From NCBI RefSeq assembly GCF_002394865.1, contig NZ_DGUZ01000002.1, forward strand, positions 44,700-108,699: a DNA stretch of 64,000 nt. Direction: 5' to 3'. The notes below the pieces were generated by a model. The model made no database searches. It was not told where the DNA came from and saw only the letters and a list, made by a program, of their open reading frames with translations. The translations under genes and the position numbers were made by a program. Source of the DNA: Fibrobacter sp. UBA4297 (GTDB lineage: Bacteria; Fibrobacterota; Fibrobacteria; Fibrobacterales; Fibrobacteraceae). Each line of letters begins with the position of its first letter. Position 1 is the stretch's first letter. Shown here in pieces: positions 8,460-15,747 of the stretch.

Positions 8460-11400
8460 TTACACTCCATAACTATTATACTGATTGATGTATTCATTAG
8501 AAATCAGGTTGCTAATGAATTTGCGGTCATCAAGACTTGCGGTCAAATCAAGGTCCATGAACTTGTGGCTTACGCAGCCCAAAATATCCTTACGGAGTTT
8601 GTCCTCGTTTTCCACAATTCCCGGATTCTTTTCAAACAGGTCGTCGGCAGAGTCCTTGATTTCGATAAGGCTTTTCTGAATTTCGAATTCTTCCTTAGAA
8701 AGCAAGGGTCTTTCTTTCTTATCGCTTTGGGCACGCACTTCATTTGCTTCTACAATTCGCTTGTGGATGCGGACAAATTTCTCATCGTTCTTGTAATGGG
8801 ACTTTAGCGCGCGATTCTTGCGATTGATTTCCTTGATTTTGGACATTACATCTTTCAAGTAGAAAATGCTGCCTTCGGCTTCAGTTTTGTCTTTAGGAAT
8901 ATAGCCGTGTTCCCTGAAATACTTTCTGAATTGTTCAATAAGGTTGACAAACTTGTCTTCTTTCTTATCGAAGTTGGCGTCAAATTCGGCACGGACCTTT
9001 TCGGCTTCTTCCCTAAGGCTATTAATGATAATCTTGAGTTCTTCTGAAATGCCCTTGCGGAATTCAAAATCCAAACTATCAAGAATCGTATTGATTATGC
9101 CCGACACATCTTCGCTATGGTCGTTGCCTTCCTTGAAGTTAATGGCCGCAATGCGGCGCTCCACCTCACGCAGCAAAACGGGAATGCCACCAGGCAGCAT
9201 GTTCTTATACTTGTCCTGCAGTTCGACGTTCCCGCTGGAACGGATTCTGTTGCCCAGGCCTTTTGCGTCTTCAAGAATTTTACGAAGATGGTACAGTGGT
9301 TCCTTGTCTTCAATTCCATCAATAACTTCGCGGAATTCCTCGTAATTCTCGGTAGGGAAATTCCACAAGAAATCCGTCAATTCCTTAATCTGCTGTTTGA
9401 CTTCTTCGGGATTTTCAATAATCACCTGGCCCGGGTCAGCGGAAAGTTCCAAGCCAGAATCTTCCGTAGTCTTGTTCAGTTCCCGCAGGTAACGGTCGTT
9501 GGTGGCATCAAAGTTTTCCTTGATGTCAACAAAGTCCACCACATAGCCGTATTTGAAATCTTTGTATGGACGGTTGACACGAGTCAACGCCTGCAGCAAA
9601 TCATGTCCATCGAGTTTGCGACCAAGATACAACTTTTTCAAGCGGTTTGCGTCAAAACCCGTAAGCAACATTTTATTGACAATCAAAAAGTCCGTCGTCA
9701 TGTTCTTCTTGTAGTCAACAATGTATTCCTTGCGTTCCTTCTTGTCTCCTTCATCATGGAGAATCAGGGACGCCTTCAACGGTTTTTCAAAGAAAGAAGC
9801 GTTGTAATGCATCAGCTTTTCTGCCGCCATGTTTGCGACTTCTTCTCTCTTTTTCTCAATGACGCTTAATGCAAAATCGTAGCGTTCGTTCCACAACTCA
9901 AAAAGTTTACGGGCCTGGTCGTTGGTTTTGCAAACAATCATGGCACCAATAGACTTGTCGTCACATTCAACGCGGAAAGAGGTAAAATCATCAATGATAT
10001 AATCCAGCAGGGCGTTCAAATACTTAGGATGCTCAATGATTTTATCCTTATCGATATCGCTCTTTTTTACTTGAATCTGGTTTGCCGAATTGTTTTCAAG
10101 TTCATCAAGAATCCCCTGCAAAGTTTCTTTGTAGTGGGCTTCAATGGGTTCACGCATCAACTTAAGCGTGTAACCGTCCGCAATTGACTTGTCGTAATAG
10201 TAGGTGTGAATGTAATCGCCAAACACGCGCCAGGATTCACGTTCTTCACGAAGCAGCGGAGTGCCCGTAAGGGCGAGCTTTATTGCATGTTTGTCGGCAC
10301 TCAAAAGGTTTGCAAGAAACTCTCCTTCGGGATTGTAGCCTCGGTGAGCCTCGTCAATAAAGAATATTCGTTGCAGGTTTGTGTTGTAGCCCGCAGAAAT
10401 ATCTACCGGGGCCTTGTCTTCGGCAAATTTCTGGATATTCACCACGGTGATTTCCAGCCTACCGTCGGCACTTTTTACCAGCTGCGTATTCTTGATATCC
10501 GCCATGAGTTGTGCGCGGTCTTCTACAGTCTGCACAACAAGTCCACGAGCGGCAAACTCATCGCAAGCCTGTTCCATCAAGTCAATTCTATCCACGATGA
10601 AATAGAACTTGGCGGGAACTGACTTTTTCGCAAAATAGTCGGTGAGGCTCTTTACGGAGTAATAAGCCAAAGCCGTCTTGCCGGACCCCTGCGTATGCCA
10701 AATGATTCCGCTCTTTACGCCTTCATCCAATTTTTTACGGATGGCAAAAGAAGCGAAAAGTTGCTGGTAACGCATTACATGTTTTTCAAGAGTCTTTATC
10801 TTTTCGCCGTCGTCTTTTTCGACAGTCTTTTCTACATAGGCAAAACCATAACGAAGCAGGAACAAGAAACGCTCCTTGCTCAGCAACGAAGTCAGAATGC
10901 GGTTCGTGGGAGTAGTCACCTTGCAATTCGTGGCATACTCCGGATGGCACTTGAGGGAAAGGCAATTTCTGTGCTTAAGAATCAGTTTTTCTGTATCTTC
11001 CGAAACTTCCCGATACGGATACTTGGGGCCGAACTTTTCGTCTTCTTCGCGGAACACATTGAAAAACGCTTTCTGCTTACCAATGCAGGCGTAGAACGCA
11101 CCCTGGACAGGAACACGATTCGCATTGTCGTATTCTTGATTGTTGCTAAAAATCATCAGCTGGGTGATGTTCAGAAAACGCCTAAAACTTTTGTTGGGCA
11201 AACGCTTCTGGTTTGTGCGGCTTTGCTCTGCAACAATGCCTTCTGCATTATTCGGCTTTTTCACTTCGATAAAAGCCAAAGGCAACCCGTTCACAAAGCA
11301 CGTTATATCTGGGCGGAAACTATCACCCGTCTCCTGATTCTCGCAAGGAAGTTCCGTCGTCACAAGCCAGCTATTGTTCTCCGGATTTTCGAAATCAATC

Positions 11401-11696
11401 AGCTTGATTCCTGAATTCGAAGAGAGAACCTGGTAAAATTCACGACCAAGATCATCACTACCAAGCTTGCTTAACACAAACTTTGCAAAAATTTGAAGAT
11501 CGTGAAGCTTTTGTTCCGGATTTAAACGAACAAGAGCCTTAAGGAACTCATTGATAAGGACGTTGTTGTTCTTATCAATCCGACCTACTGGAGTTCCTTC
11601 GCCATATTCAGCAAAATAGGTGTAACCCAAACGGCACAGATGGAGTGCCGCCGGGACCTGAACTCTAGTACATTCGTTAAATCCAGCCATAATCAA
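8460..11696 (-). CDS. hsdR: Type I restriction endonuclease subunit HsdR
   Basis: ATP-dependent translocase and nuclease of the type I complex. The N-terminal PD-(D/E)xK nuclease has Asp130 (FRPDITCF) and the pair Glu144/Lys146 (AFIEVKKP). The SF2 motor follows, with Walker A TQGSGKT (Lys340), DEAH at 448-451, and LALTGTPLL and LLTGFDANRL motifs. The C-terminal helical region (about residues 780-1060) binds the methylase core. The protein has 1078 residues, normal for the family. The first ATG (MIMAGF) or the ATG two codons later could be used. It is the first gene of the hsdR-hsdM-hsdS-RT-AbiC operon and has a terminator-like hairpin in its short leader. Confidence 0.95.
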   Translation of the reverse strand: MIMAGFNECTRVQVPAALHLCRLGYTYFAEYGEGTPVGRIDKNNNVLINEFLKALVRLNPEQKLHDLQIFAKFVLSKLGSDDLGREFYQVLSSNSGIKLIDFENPENNSWLVTTELPCENQETGDSFRPDITCFVNGLPLAFIEVKKPNNAEGIVAEQSRTNQKRLPNKSFRRFLNITQLMIFSNNQEYDNANRVPVQGAFYACIGKQKAFFNVFREEDEKFGPKYPYREVSEDTEKLILKHRNCLSLKCHPEYATNCKVTTPTNRILTSLLSKERFLFLLRYGFAYVEKTVEKDDGEKIKTLEKHVMRYQQLFASFAIRKKLDEGVKSGIIWHTQGSGKTALAYYSVKSLTDYFAKKSVPAKFYFIVDRIDLMEQACDEFAARGLVVQTVEDRAQLMADIKNTQLVKSADGRLEITVVNIQKFAEDKAPVDISAGYNTNLQRIFFIDEAHRGYNPEGEFLANLLSADKHAIKLALTGTPLLREERESWRVFGDYIHTYYYDKSIADGYTLKLMREPIEAHYKETLQGILDELENNSANQIQVKKSDIDKDKIIEHPKYLNALLDYIIDDFTSFRVECDDKSIGAMIVCKTNDQARKLFELWNERYDFALSVIEKKREEVANMAAEKLMHYNASFFEKPLKASLILHDEGDKKERKEYIVDYKKNMTTDFLIVNKMLLTGFDANRLKKLYLGRKLDGHDLLQALTRVNRPYKDFKYGYVVDFVDIKENFDATNDRYLRELNKTTEDSGLELSADPGQVIIENPEEVKQQIKELTDFLWNFPTENYEEFREVIDGIEDKEPLYHLRKILEDAKGLGNRIRSSGNVELQDKYKNMLPGGIPVLLREVERRIAAINFKEGNDHSEDVSGIINTILDSLDFEFRKGISEELKIIINSLREEAEKVRAEFDANFDKKEDKFVNLIEQFRKYFREHGYIPKDKTEAEGSIFYLKDVMSKIKEINRKNRALKSHYKNDEKFVRIHKRIVEANEVRAQSDKKERPLLSKEEFEIQKSLIEIKDSADDLFEKNPGIVENEDKLRKDILGCVSHKFMDLDLTASLDDRKFISNLISNEYINQYNSYGV

Positions 11697-11711
11697 TAGT
11701 CACTCAACTCG

Positions 11712-11740
11712 AAAAAAGGGTTCGCCCGAGTGGGCGAGCC
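11712..11740 (-). promoter_or_regulatory. Terminator-like hairpin in the hsdR leader (possible attenuator)
   Basis: On the minus strand a 9-bp stem (GGCTCGCCC / GGGCGAACC, one wobble pair, 4-base loop) is followed by six Ts and ends only 15 bases before the hsdR start. Placed between a possible promoter and the coding region, it could limit readthrough into the restriction operon. It could instead simply terminate an upstream leftward transcript. Confidence 0.6.
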
Positions 11741-11751
11741 TTATGTACGGT

Positions 11752-11778
11752 AATATAATTTAAAATCATGTTTGGCAA
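11752..11778 (-). promoter_or_regulatory. Possible hsdR operon promoter
   Basis: On the minus strand, TTGCCA (-35-like) and TATATT (-10-like) are 15 bases apart, in AT-rich DNA just upstream of the leader hairpin. The spacing is shorter than ideal, so this is a weak prediction. Confidence 0.35.
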
Positions 11779-11834
11779 GTCTAATTTTCTTAGAAATGAA
11801 GCATTTGAGAGAGAAAACTCTTCTCTGGCATTTA

Positions 11835-11865
11835 AAATCGCTCGCCGACGGCGGGCGATTTTTTT
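11835..11865 (+). terminator. Rho-independent terminator
   Basis: A 12-bp stem with one wobble pair (AAATCGCTCGCC / GGCGGGCGATTT) and a 3-base loop, followed by a T run on the plus strand. No convincing plus-strand gene precedes it. The rest of 11741-12034 shows only fragmentary open frames. Confidence 0.7.
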
Positions 11866-11984
11866 GCAGTCGGGGCATTGCGGGGTGTCCCCGCTAGAAG
11901 GGGTAGCAAAAAACGCCGAAGGCGGTTGCAGCGAGGGGGAGGCCTCCCCCACCATAATAATTTTCAGAAAATCGCGCGGGCCTA

Positions 11985-12013
11985 TTGACAAACAGAAATT
12001 CTGAATTTACATT
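11985..12013 (+). promoter_or_regulatory. Promoter originally serving the ORF6N gene
   Basis: TTGACA, exactly 17 bases, then TACATT. Joining the sequence left of the first MITE to the sequence right of the second, at the shared 8-mer TTTGGCAT, puts this promoter about 80 bases upstream of the ORF6N gene start. In the present arrangement about 9.5 kb of mobile DNA separates them. Confidence 0.6.
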
Positions 12014-12042
12014 ATACTGCACAAGTGTATAATCTTTGGCAT

Positions 12043-12275
12043 GGCTCTGTCGGGCCAGGCCGTACTTTTGGGTCGAAACTGCGAAAACGCTGCGAAAATG
12101 GCCCTTTGGCTCTGTCCAGTCATTCTGTACGGCTACGGAAACGCTGCGAAGTCGGAACCTGCCGAAATAGCCTAAAAACATCGGTCATGCAGCCGAAAAA
12201 CAGTTTTGGAAGGGCTTACGGATTGAGGATTTTTTGCTAGCCGGGCACAAGTGTACAGTTTAGCCCGACAGAGCC
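12043..12275. mobile_element. MITE-like element, copy 1 (233 bp)
   Basis: Perfect 13-bp terminal inverted repeats GGCTCTGTCGGGC and GCCCGACAGAGCC. It differs from copy 2 by a single visible base (GGATTGAGG versus GGAATGAGG). No transposase is encoded, and GGCTCTGTC occurs once more internally. Termini of this type with 8-bp target duplications suggest mobilisation by an ISL3- or IS1595-type transposase; this is inference. Confidence 0.85.
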
Positions 12276-12758
12276 CTTATCCATTGTGCCCGCACTTGCG
12301 CTGTAATAATGATACTTACCCTTGTCACCGACATCGTCAGCAGTCCAAAAGTCTGCACGCTTACCAAGCAATTCGAACTTGCCCTTGGCATTGCGGAATC
12401 CAGCCGCCTTTATGTCGAAAGAAGCGCTATTGCCCGCCACAGAGCCCCATTCACTATCGGACGCCATTCTCCAGCCACCTGGGCAAGCACCCTTTGCCGC
12501 CTCATAAGTATAGAGGCGCCCGCTAACAAATTTCTTGTCGTTACAATTCGGCTGTTTTTTATACCTCTCACCTTCGGCATCGTAGCAGTAGCTATGCTTC
12601 GTTTCAAAATCTAGATTCTCCGCCATCCAAACTTGATTGCCGATTTTTACGGTCCTGTAACTTTTCCCGTCACGCGAATCCGTCATGGCCCCCATTTGCG
12701 GAGCAGCAAGGGCAACCAACGCGGTCATCAACACAAACAGAATCATTTTGTTTATCAT
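12237..12758 (-). pseudogene. FISUMP-domain secreted protein, N-terminal part interrupted by MITE
   Basis: Signal peptide (MINKMILFVLMTALVALAAP) followed by the FISUMP domain: DGKSYRTVKIGNQVWMAENL, GRLYTYEAA, CPGGWRMASDSEW, FDIKAAGFRNA, YHYYSASAG. Residues 1-161 are native and end in TMDK at the 8-bp duplication. The last 12 residues (GSVGLNCTLVPG) come from the MITE. The missing C-terminus, continuing DKNAYSKKGAMSVRCIQ, lies 9 kb away next to MITE copy 2. Family function is not established; members are exported paralogs abundant in Fibrobacter. The truncated form may still be made but lacks its final strand. Confidence 0.85.
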
Positions 12759-12770
12759 ATTTGAATCTCT

Positions 12771-12872
12771 TTACTTACTTGAAACACATCCCTTTTCCTC
12801 AAGGCCCGCACGATAGGCCTCTGCCGAAGGGCTATCCCCTTGGAACAAATCGAACTCGTTGCCGGACATCAT
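12771..12872 (-). CDS. Possible 33-residue ORF upstream of the FISUMP gene
   Basis: Begins with two Met codons and reads MMSGNEFDLFQGDSP, ending in LEEKGCVSSK; the stop lies 12 bases before the FISUMP start. An in-frame stop directly precedes it. Codon use is host-like, so it may be the decayed end of a former upstream gene rather than a real peptide. No family was recognised. The neighbouring 12873-12958 shows no other gene. Confidence 0.3.
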   Translation of the reverse strand: MMSGNEFDLFQGDSPSAEAYRAGLEEKGCVSSK

Positions 12873-12958
12873 ATTCTAACGGATTTTGCTTCGGAAATAT
12901 GATGCCCCGTTCTTTTGATTATTTGATATATCCACATTATCCAGCCTATACGATGGAA

Positions 12959-12977
12959 TGTTATCAAATTGTTATCA
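12959..12977. other. attL core (19-bp direct repeat)
   Basis: TGTTATCAAATTGTTATCA, identical to the copy at the other end of the element next to the integrase side. It contains GTTATCA twice. The change from host-like AT-rich to GC-rich sequence occurs shortly inside it. Bases 12978-13093 inside the element show no gene. Confidence 0.75.
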
Positions 12978-13093
12978 GGCGTGATAACAAAAGGCTTGTG
13001 ACAATCTTTGCGCGTGTTTATTATAGCGGAAATTATTCGTATTATCAAGCATTGCCCTACAGAAATTGCTCTCCGTCCTCGATCATGCCATGC

Positions 13094-14005
13094 TCACTTT
13101 TTCCGCGTTCCCGTATTTTCCGAGCCTCGAATCTCCTCGTGATAGAAATAATCCACAATCACGGGATGGCCCTGCGGTACTCTGCCGTAGGGCATTTCGT
13201 TGTCAACGAAGGGGCAATCGTACTTCTTCGCCATTTCCTCCGCTTTCTTCTCCAACGCCTCAAAATAGCTTCTGTCATGCTTGTTGTAAATCTCGTCATA
13301 GAGCTGCACAAGCTCGGGACGTTTCCCGGCGATATAGTCCAGAATGGTTTTCTTGAACCCGCCTCGCAGGTTCAGGTTTTCCAGCCAGAACAGGTCGCAC
13401 TGATTCTTCACCCGCTCGAAAATTGCCTCAAAGTCCGTGATGCCGGGGAAGACGGGTGAGACAAAGCAGACCGTCCGAATGCCCGCGTCGTAGACCTGTT
13501 TCATGGCGGCAATGCGGCGCTCAATGCTCACAGCGGCGTCCATGTCGTTTTTGAAGTCCTCATCCAGCGTGTTGATCGACCACGACACCGTGACCTGCCC
13601 CAACTCCTTGAGCAGATCGAGGTCGCGCACGACGAGATCGGACTTCGTGCAGATCAGAATATCCGCGCCGCTGCCGCAGAGCTGCTCGAGCAGCTTCCGC
13701 GTGTTGCGGAAGTGTTCCTCCTGTGGGTTGTAGCCGTCGGTGACGGAGCCGATCACGACGCGCTGACCCGCGTATTTCTTCGGATTCTTGATCTCCGGCC
13801 AGTGTTTCACATCAAGGAAGGTGCCCCATTCCTCGCTGTGGCCGGTAAAGCGCTTCATAAACGACGCATAGCAATATTTGCAGGCGTGGGTGCAGCCCAC
13901 ATAGGGGTTGACCGAGTACCCGCCCACGGGCAGATTTGACTTAGTCATTACACTTTTGACGTCTTTTTCTCCGACGAGAATCCCATCCATCATTACTTGT
14001 GCCAT
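13094..14005 (-). CDS. Radical SAM mobile pair protein B (SPL-like)
   Basis: Radical S-adenosylmethionine enzyme of 303 residues. The 4Fe-4S ligands are Cys38, Cys42 and Cys45 in VGCTHACKYCY, the CX3CX2C pattern, preceded by SNLPVGGYSVNPY. Later motifs (VVIGSVTDGYNPQE, ADILICTKSDLVVRDLDLL, GIRTVCFVSPVFPG) resemble spore photoproduct lyase-like proteins, but it is shorter and part of a two-gene unit. I recognise this as the 'radical SAM mobile pair' found on mobile elements; its reaction is unknown. The start at MAQVMM is chosen because it overlaps the upstream gene by 13 bases; a longer frame exists but lacks similarity. Confidence 0.82.
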   Translation of the reverse strand: MAQVMMDGILVGEKDVKSVMTKSNLPVGGYSVNPYVGCTHACKYCYASFMKRFTGHSEEWGTFLDVKHWPEIKNPKKYAGQRVVIGSVTDGYNPQEEHFRNTRKLLEQLCGSGADILICTKSDLVVRDLDLLKELGQVTVSWSINTLDEDFKNDMDAAVSIERRIAAMKQVYDAGIRTVCFVSPVFPGITDFEAIFERVKNQCDLFWLENLNLRGGFKKTILDYIAGKRPELVQLYDEIYNKHDRSYFEALEKKAEEMAKKYDCPFVDNEMPYGRVPQGHPVIVDYFYHEEIRGSENTGTRKK

Positions 14006-14682
14006 GTTTTCTGTTCCTCCAAAACTCTGTTGAATGCGGCGGGCAACTCCTGTATCATCTGTTCCTCGCCCATAATGGGGACGAGGTCTTCCTTCCAAAA
14101 CACCGGAATATCCAGCGTGTGCGCCTGCTCCATGAGCGAGTACGCCCACGCCGGTTCTGTGTGTATCTTTTTGCTTTGAGCGCCGGTCATGGTGCCGATG
14201 ACGATCCAATCGACACCATGCAAGTCCACCTCGCCGGGATCATCGAACAGCGGCTCAAAGGTCGCGTGATAGTGCCTGGCGCGGACATTCTCCCGTAGTG
14301 CATAGACGCGCCACAGCTCGGAGCGCCGCGTGACTGTCACGCCAAACCATGCGTTGTCGAGGTCGCAGTCGATGTCCAGCAGATCGGGGCGCTTGGAGAG
14401 AAACAAAAACTGGTGCTGCGGATTCTCCGCGATTTTGGCAAACACCTGCTCGCACCATTCCGGCTTCCAGCCGGAGAGATCGCTCATGCCGGTGAGCAGG
14501 AAGTTCTGAGGCTTCGGCTTCTCCATTAGCCGCAGCTTGTTCGGAAAGAACTCCGGCTGGGAGAAGTCGTCGATCATGTGATACCGCTTGACGTTGTTCC
14601 TCGCGTAACAGTAAGAACATCCCACCGTGCAGCCGATCACCAGATTCATATTCTGAATCAGATCCTTGATGCAAACCGACAT
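13993..14682 (-). CDS. Radical SAM mobile pair protein A
   Basis: A 229-residue radical SAM protein with the cluster motif CTVGCSYCYARNN (Cys18, Cys22, Cys25), then LLTGMSDLSGW and FLFLSKRPDLL, a pattern resembling the DUF5131/phage Gp37-type proteins. The start MSVCIKDLI follows GAGGAGGCG and lies only one base after the marR stop; a seven-residue longer start is possible. Its 3' end overlaps protein B. The constant pairing of the two enzymes with a MarR regulator on mobile elements suggests they act together, on an unknown substrate. Confidence 0.82.
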   Translation of the reverse strand: MSVCIKDLIQNMNLVIGCTVGCSYCYARNNVKRYHMIDDFSQPEFFPNKLRLMEKPKPQNFLLTGMSDLSGWKPEWCEQVFAKIAENPQHQFLFLSKRPDLLDIDCDLDNAWFGVTVTRRSELWRVYALRENVRARHYHATFEPLFDDPGEVDLHGVDWIVIGTMTGAQSKKIHTEPAWAYSLMEQAHTLDIPVFWKEDLVPIMGEEQMIQELPAAFNRVLEEQKTWHK

Positions 14683-14683
14683 A

Positions 14684-15115
14684 TTACAGCGCCTCCTCAA
14701 CATTTGTGAGCACCCGGCGCAGATAACCCTCCAGCGCGTCGATTTCCTCCGAGGAAAAGCCCTTGTAATAAATGCTTTCGATCTCCGCTGTGACCGCGTT
14801 GTAATCCTGCTCCAACGCCTTTGCCTCGTCGGTGAGATAAATCAAAATCTTCCGCCGGTCGTGGTCGCCCCTGTCCCGCCGGACAAGCCCCGCTGCCTCC
14901 ATACGGTCGAGCATACTGGTGAGCGTGTTCATGGCAAGCCCCGTCTCTTTGGAGAGCTTGCTAATAGGTACGCCGTCTCCTTGCCAGAGAATGTAGAGGA
15001 TACGTCCCTGCGCGCCGTTGAATGCGTCGATATTCTTATCGCTGAGAATGCGGTCAAAAACACGGCCGCCCACCTGTTTAATCTGCGAGATCAAAAATCC
15101 GCCTTGTCTGCTCAT
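14684..15115 (-). CDS. MarR-family transcriptional regulator of the radical SAM pair
   Basis: A 143-residue winged-helix repressor. The recognition region GDGVPISKLSKETGLAMNTLTSMLDRME and wing LVRRDRGDHDRRKILIYLT match MarR proteins. It heads the three-gene unit MarR-radical SAM A-radical SAM B, sharing tight junctions with both. The upstream flavin reductase-like gene ends in a terminator, so a separate promoter is likely. A ligand cannot be inferred. A dyad over the flavin reductase promoter is one possible binding site. Confidence 0.88.
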   Translation of the reverse strand: MSRQGGFLISQIKQVGGRVFDRILSDKNIDAFNGAQGRILYILWQGDGVPISKLSKETGLAMNTLTSMLDRMEAAGLVRRDRGDHDRRKILIYLTDEAKALEQDYNAVTAEIESIYYKGFSSEEIDALEGYLRRVLTNVEEAL

Positions 15116-15130
15116 TTCTGTTCACCGATA

Positions 15131-15157
15131 AAAGGGCGGTCTTTCAGACCGCCCTTC
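15131..15157 (-). terminator. Terminator after the flavin reductase-like gene
   Basis: Perfect 11-bp stem (AAGGGCGGTCT / AGACCGCCCTT, 3-base loop) followed by TTTT on the minus strand. It separates the flavin reductase transcript from the MarR operon. Confidence 0.85.
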
Positions 15158-15165
15158 CTTTCTCA

Positions 15166-15669
15166 TTACTTCTTCTGCGCTCCCGCCAACTCAGCGTAGC
15201 CGTTCCAGCCGAAGATCGCCTCTACGGAATCATCGGCAAACAAATTCTTCACATCACAGACGTGGATTACGTGGTCGTCAGCGTCTACCGTTTCAACAAC
15301 TGCTGCGTGGATGGCAAGCCGCGTGGAAACTGGGATCTGAATGTCGGTGCCCTCGACTGACTTCATAGCAAGACCGAGCTTCTCTACCTTGTTGGTGTCC
15401 CGACCGGAAGATGTGCCGCAACCGATCAACGCGCCGGCCATATCCACGCCCGGAACCGTCAGAACGACTTCCTTGGTCTTGGCGAGCAGTTCCAGAGAAT
15501 AAGCGCCCTTGTTGAGTGCAAACATGATCTTGCCGGGGTTGGTGGAGGCGTAAGTCCAGAACGCCAGTGTGGCAAGGTTTGTGGTTCCGTCACTCTTGCG
15601 CGTGCAGATCAGCGTCATCGGGTTGGGCGAGGTATATGCCGGAGCTTTTGCGATTTTGATGGTTTCCAT
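15166..15669 (-). CDS. Flavin reductase-like FMN-binding split-barrel protein
   Basis: A protein of 167 residues resembling small flavin reductase/FMN-binding split-barrel proteins (SPNPMTLICTRKSDGTTNLATLAFWT near the N-terminus; VVLTVPGVDMAGALIGCG; ending FGWNGYAELAGAQKK). It probably binds FMN and could supply electrons to a partner enzyme. Lying beside two radical SAM genes, which need reduced flavodoxin or ferredoxin, it may be their reductant source, but this is inference. The start METIKI is preferred over a longer frame because AAAGGTGATTGAT is a good ribosome site just upstream. Confidence 0.75.
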   Translation of the reverse strand: METIKIAKAPAYTSPNPMTLICTRKSDGTTNLATLAFWTYASTNPGKIMFALNKGAYSLELLAKTKEVVLTVPGVDMAGALIGCGTSSGRDTNKVEKLGLAMKSVEGTDIQIPVSTRLAIHAAVVETVDADDHVIHVCDVKNLFADDSVEAIFGWNGYAELAGAQKK

Positions 15670-15711
15670 ATCAATCACCTTTCTTTTTTTCATTGAATTT
15701 GTGCCGTAAGG

Positions 15712-15741
15712 AATATTACTATATAGAATGATATTTGTCAA
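15712..15741 (-). promoter_or_regulatory. Promoter of the flavin reductase-like gene with overlapping dyad
   Basis: TTGACA, 17 bases, TAATAT on the minus strand. The spacer and -10 form an imperfect dyad (AATATCATTCTA then TATAGTAATATT, 9 of 12 bases symmetric), a plausible operator for the adjacent MarR protein. Confidence 0.55.
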
Positions 15742-15747
15742 GTCTTT

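Noticed and set aside
12043..12275. Open frames inside the MITE as a possible transposase or peptide gene
   Set aside because: They are short, lack ribosome sites, and differ only in flanking codons between the two copies, so they are chance frames.
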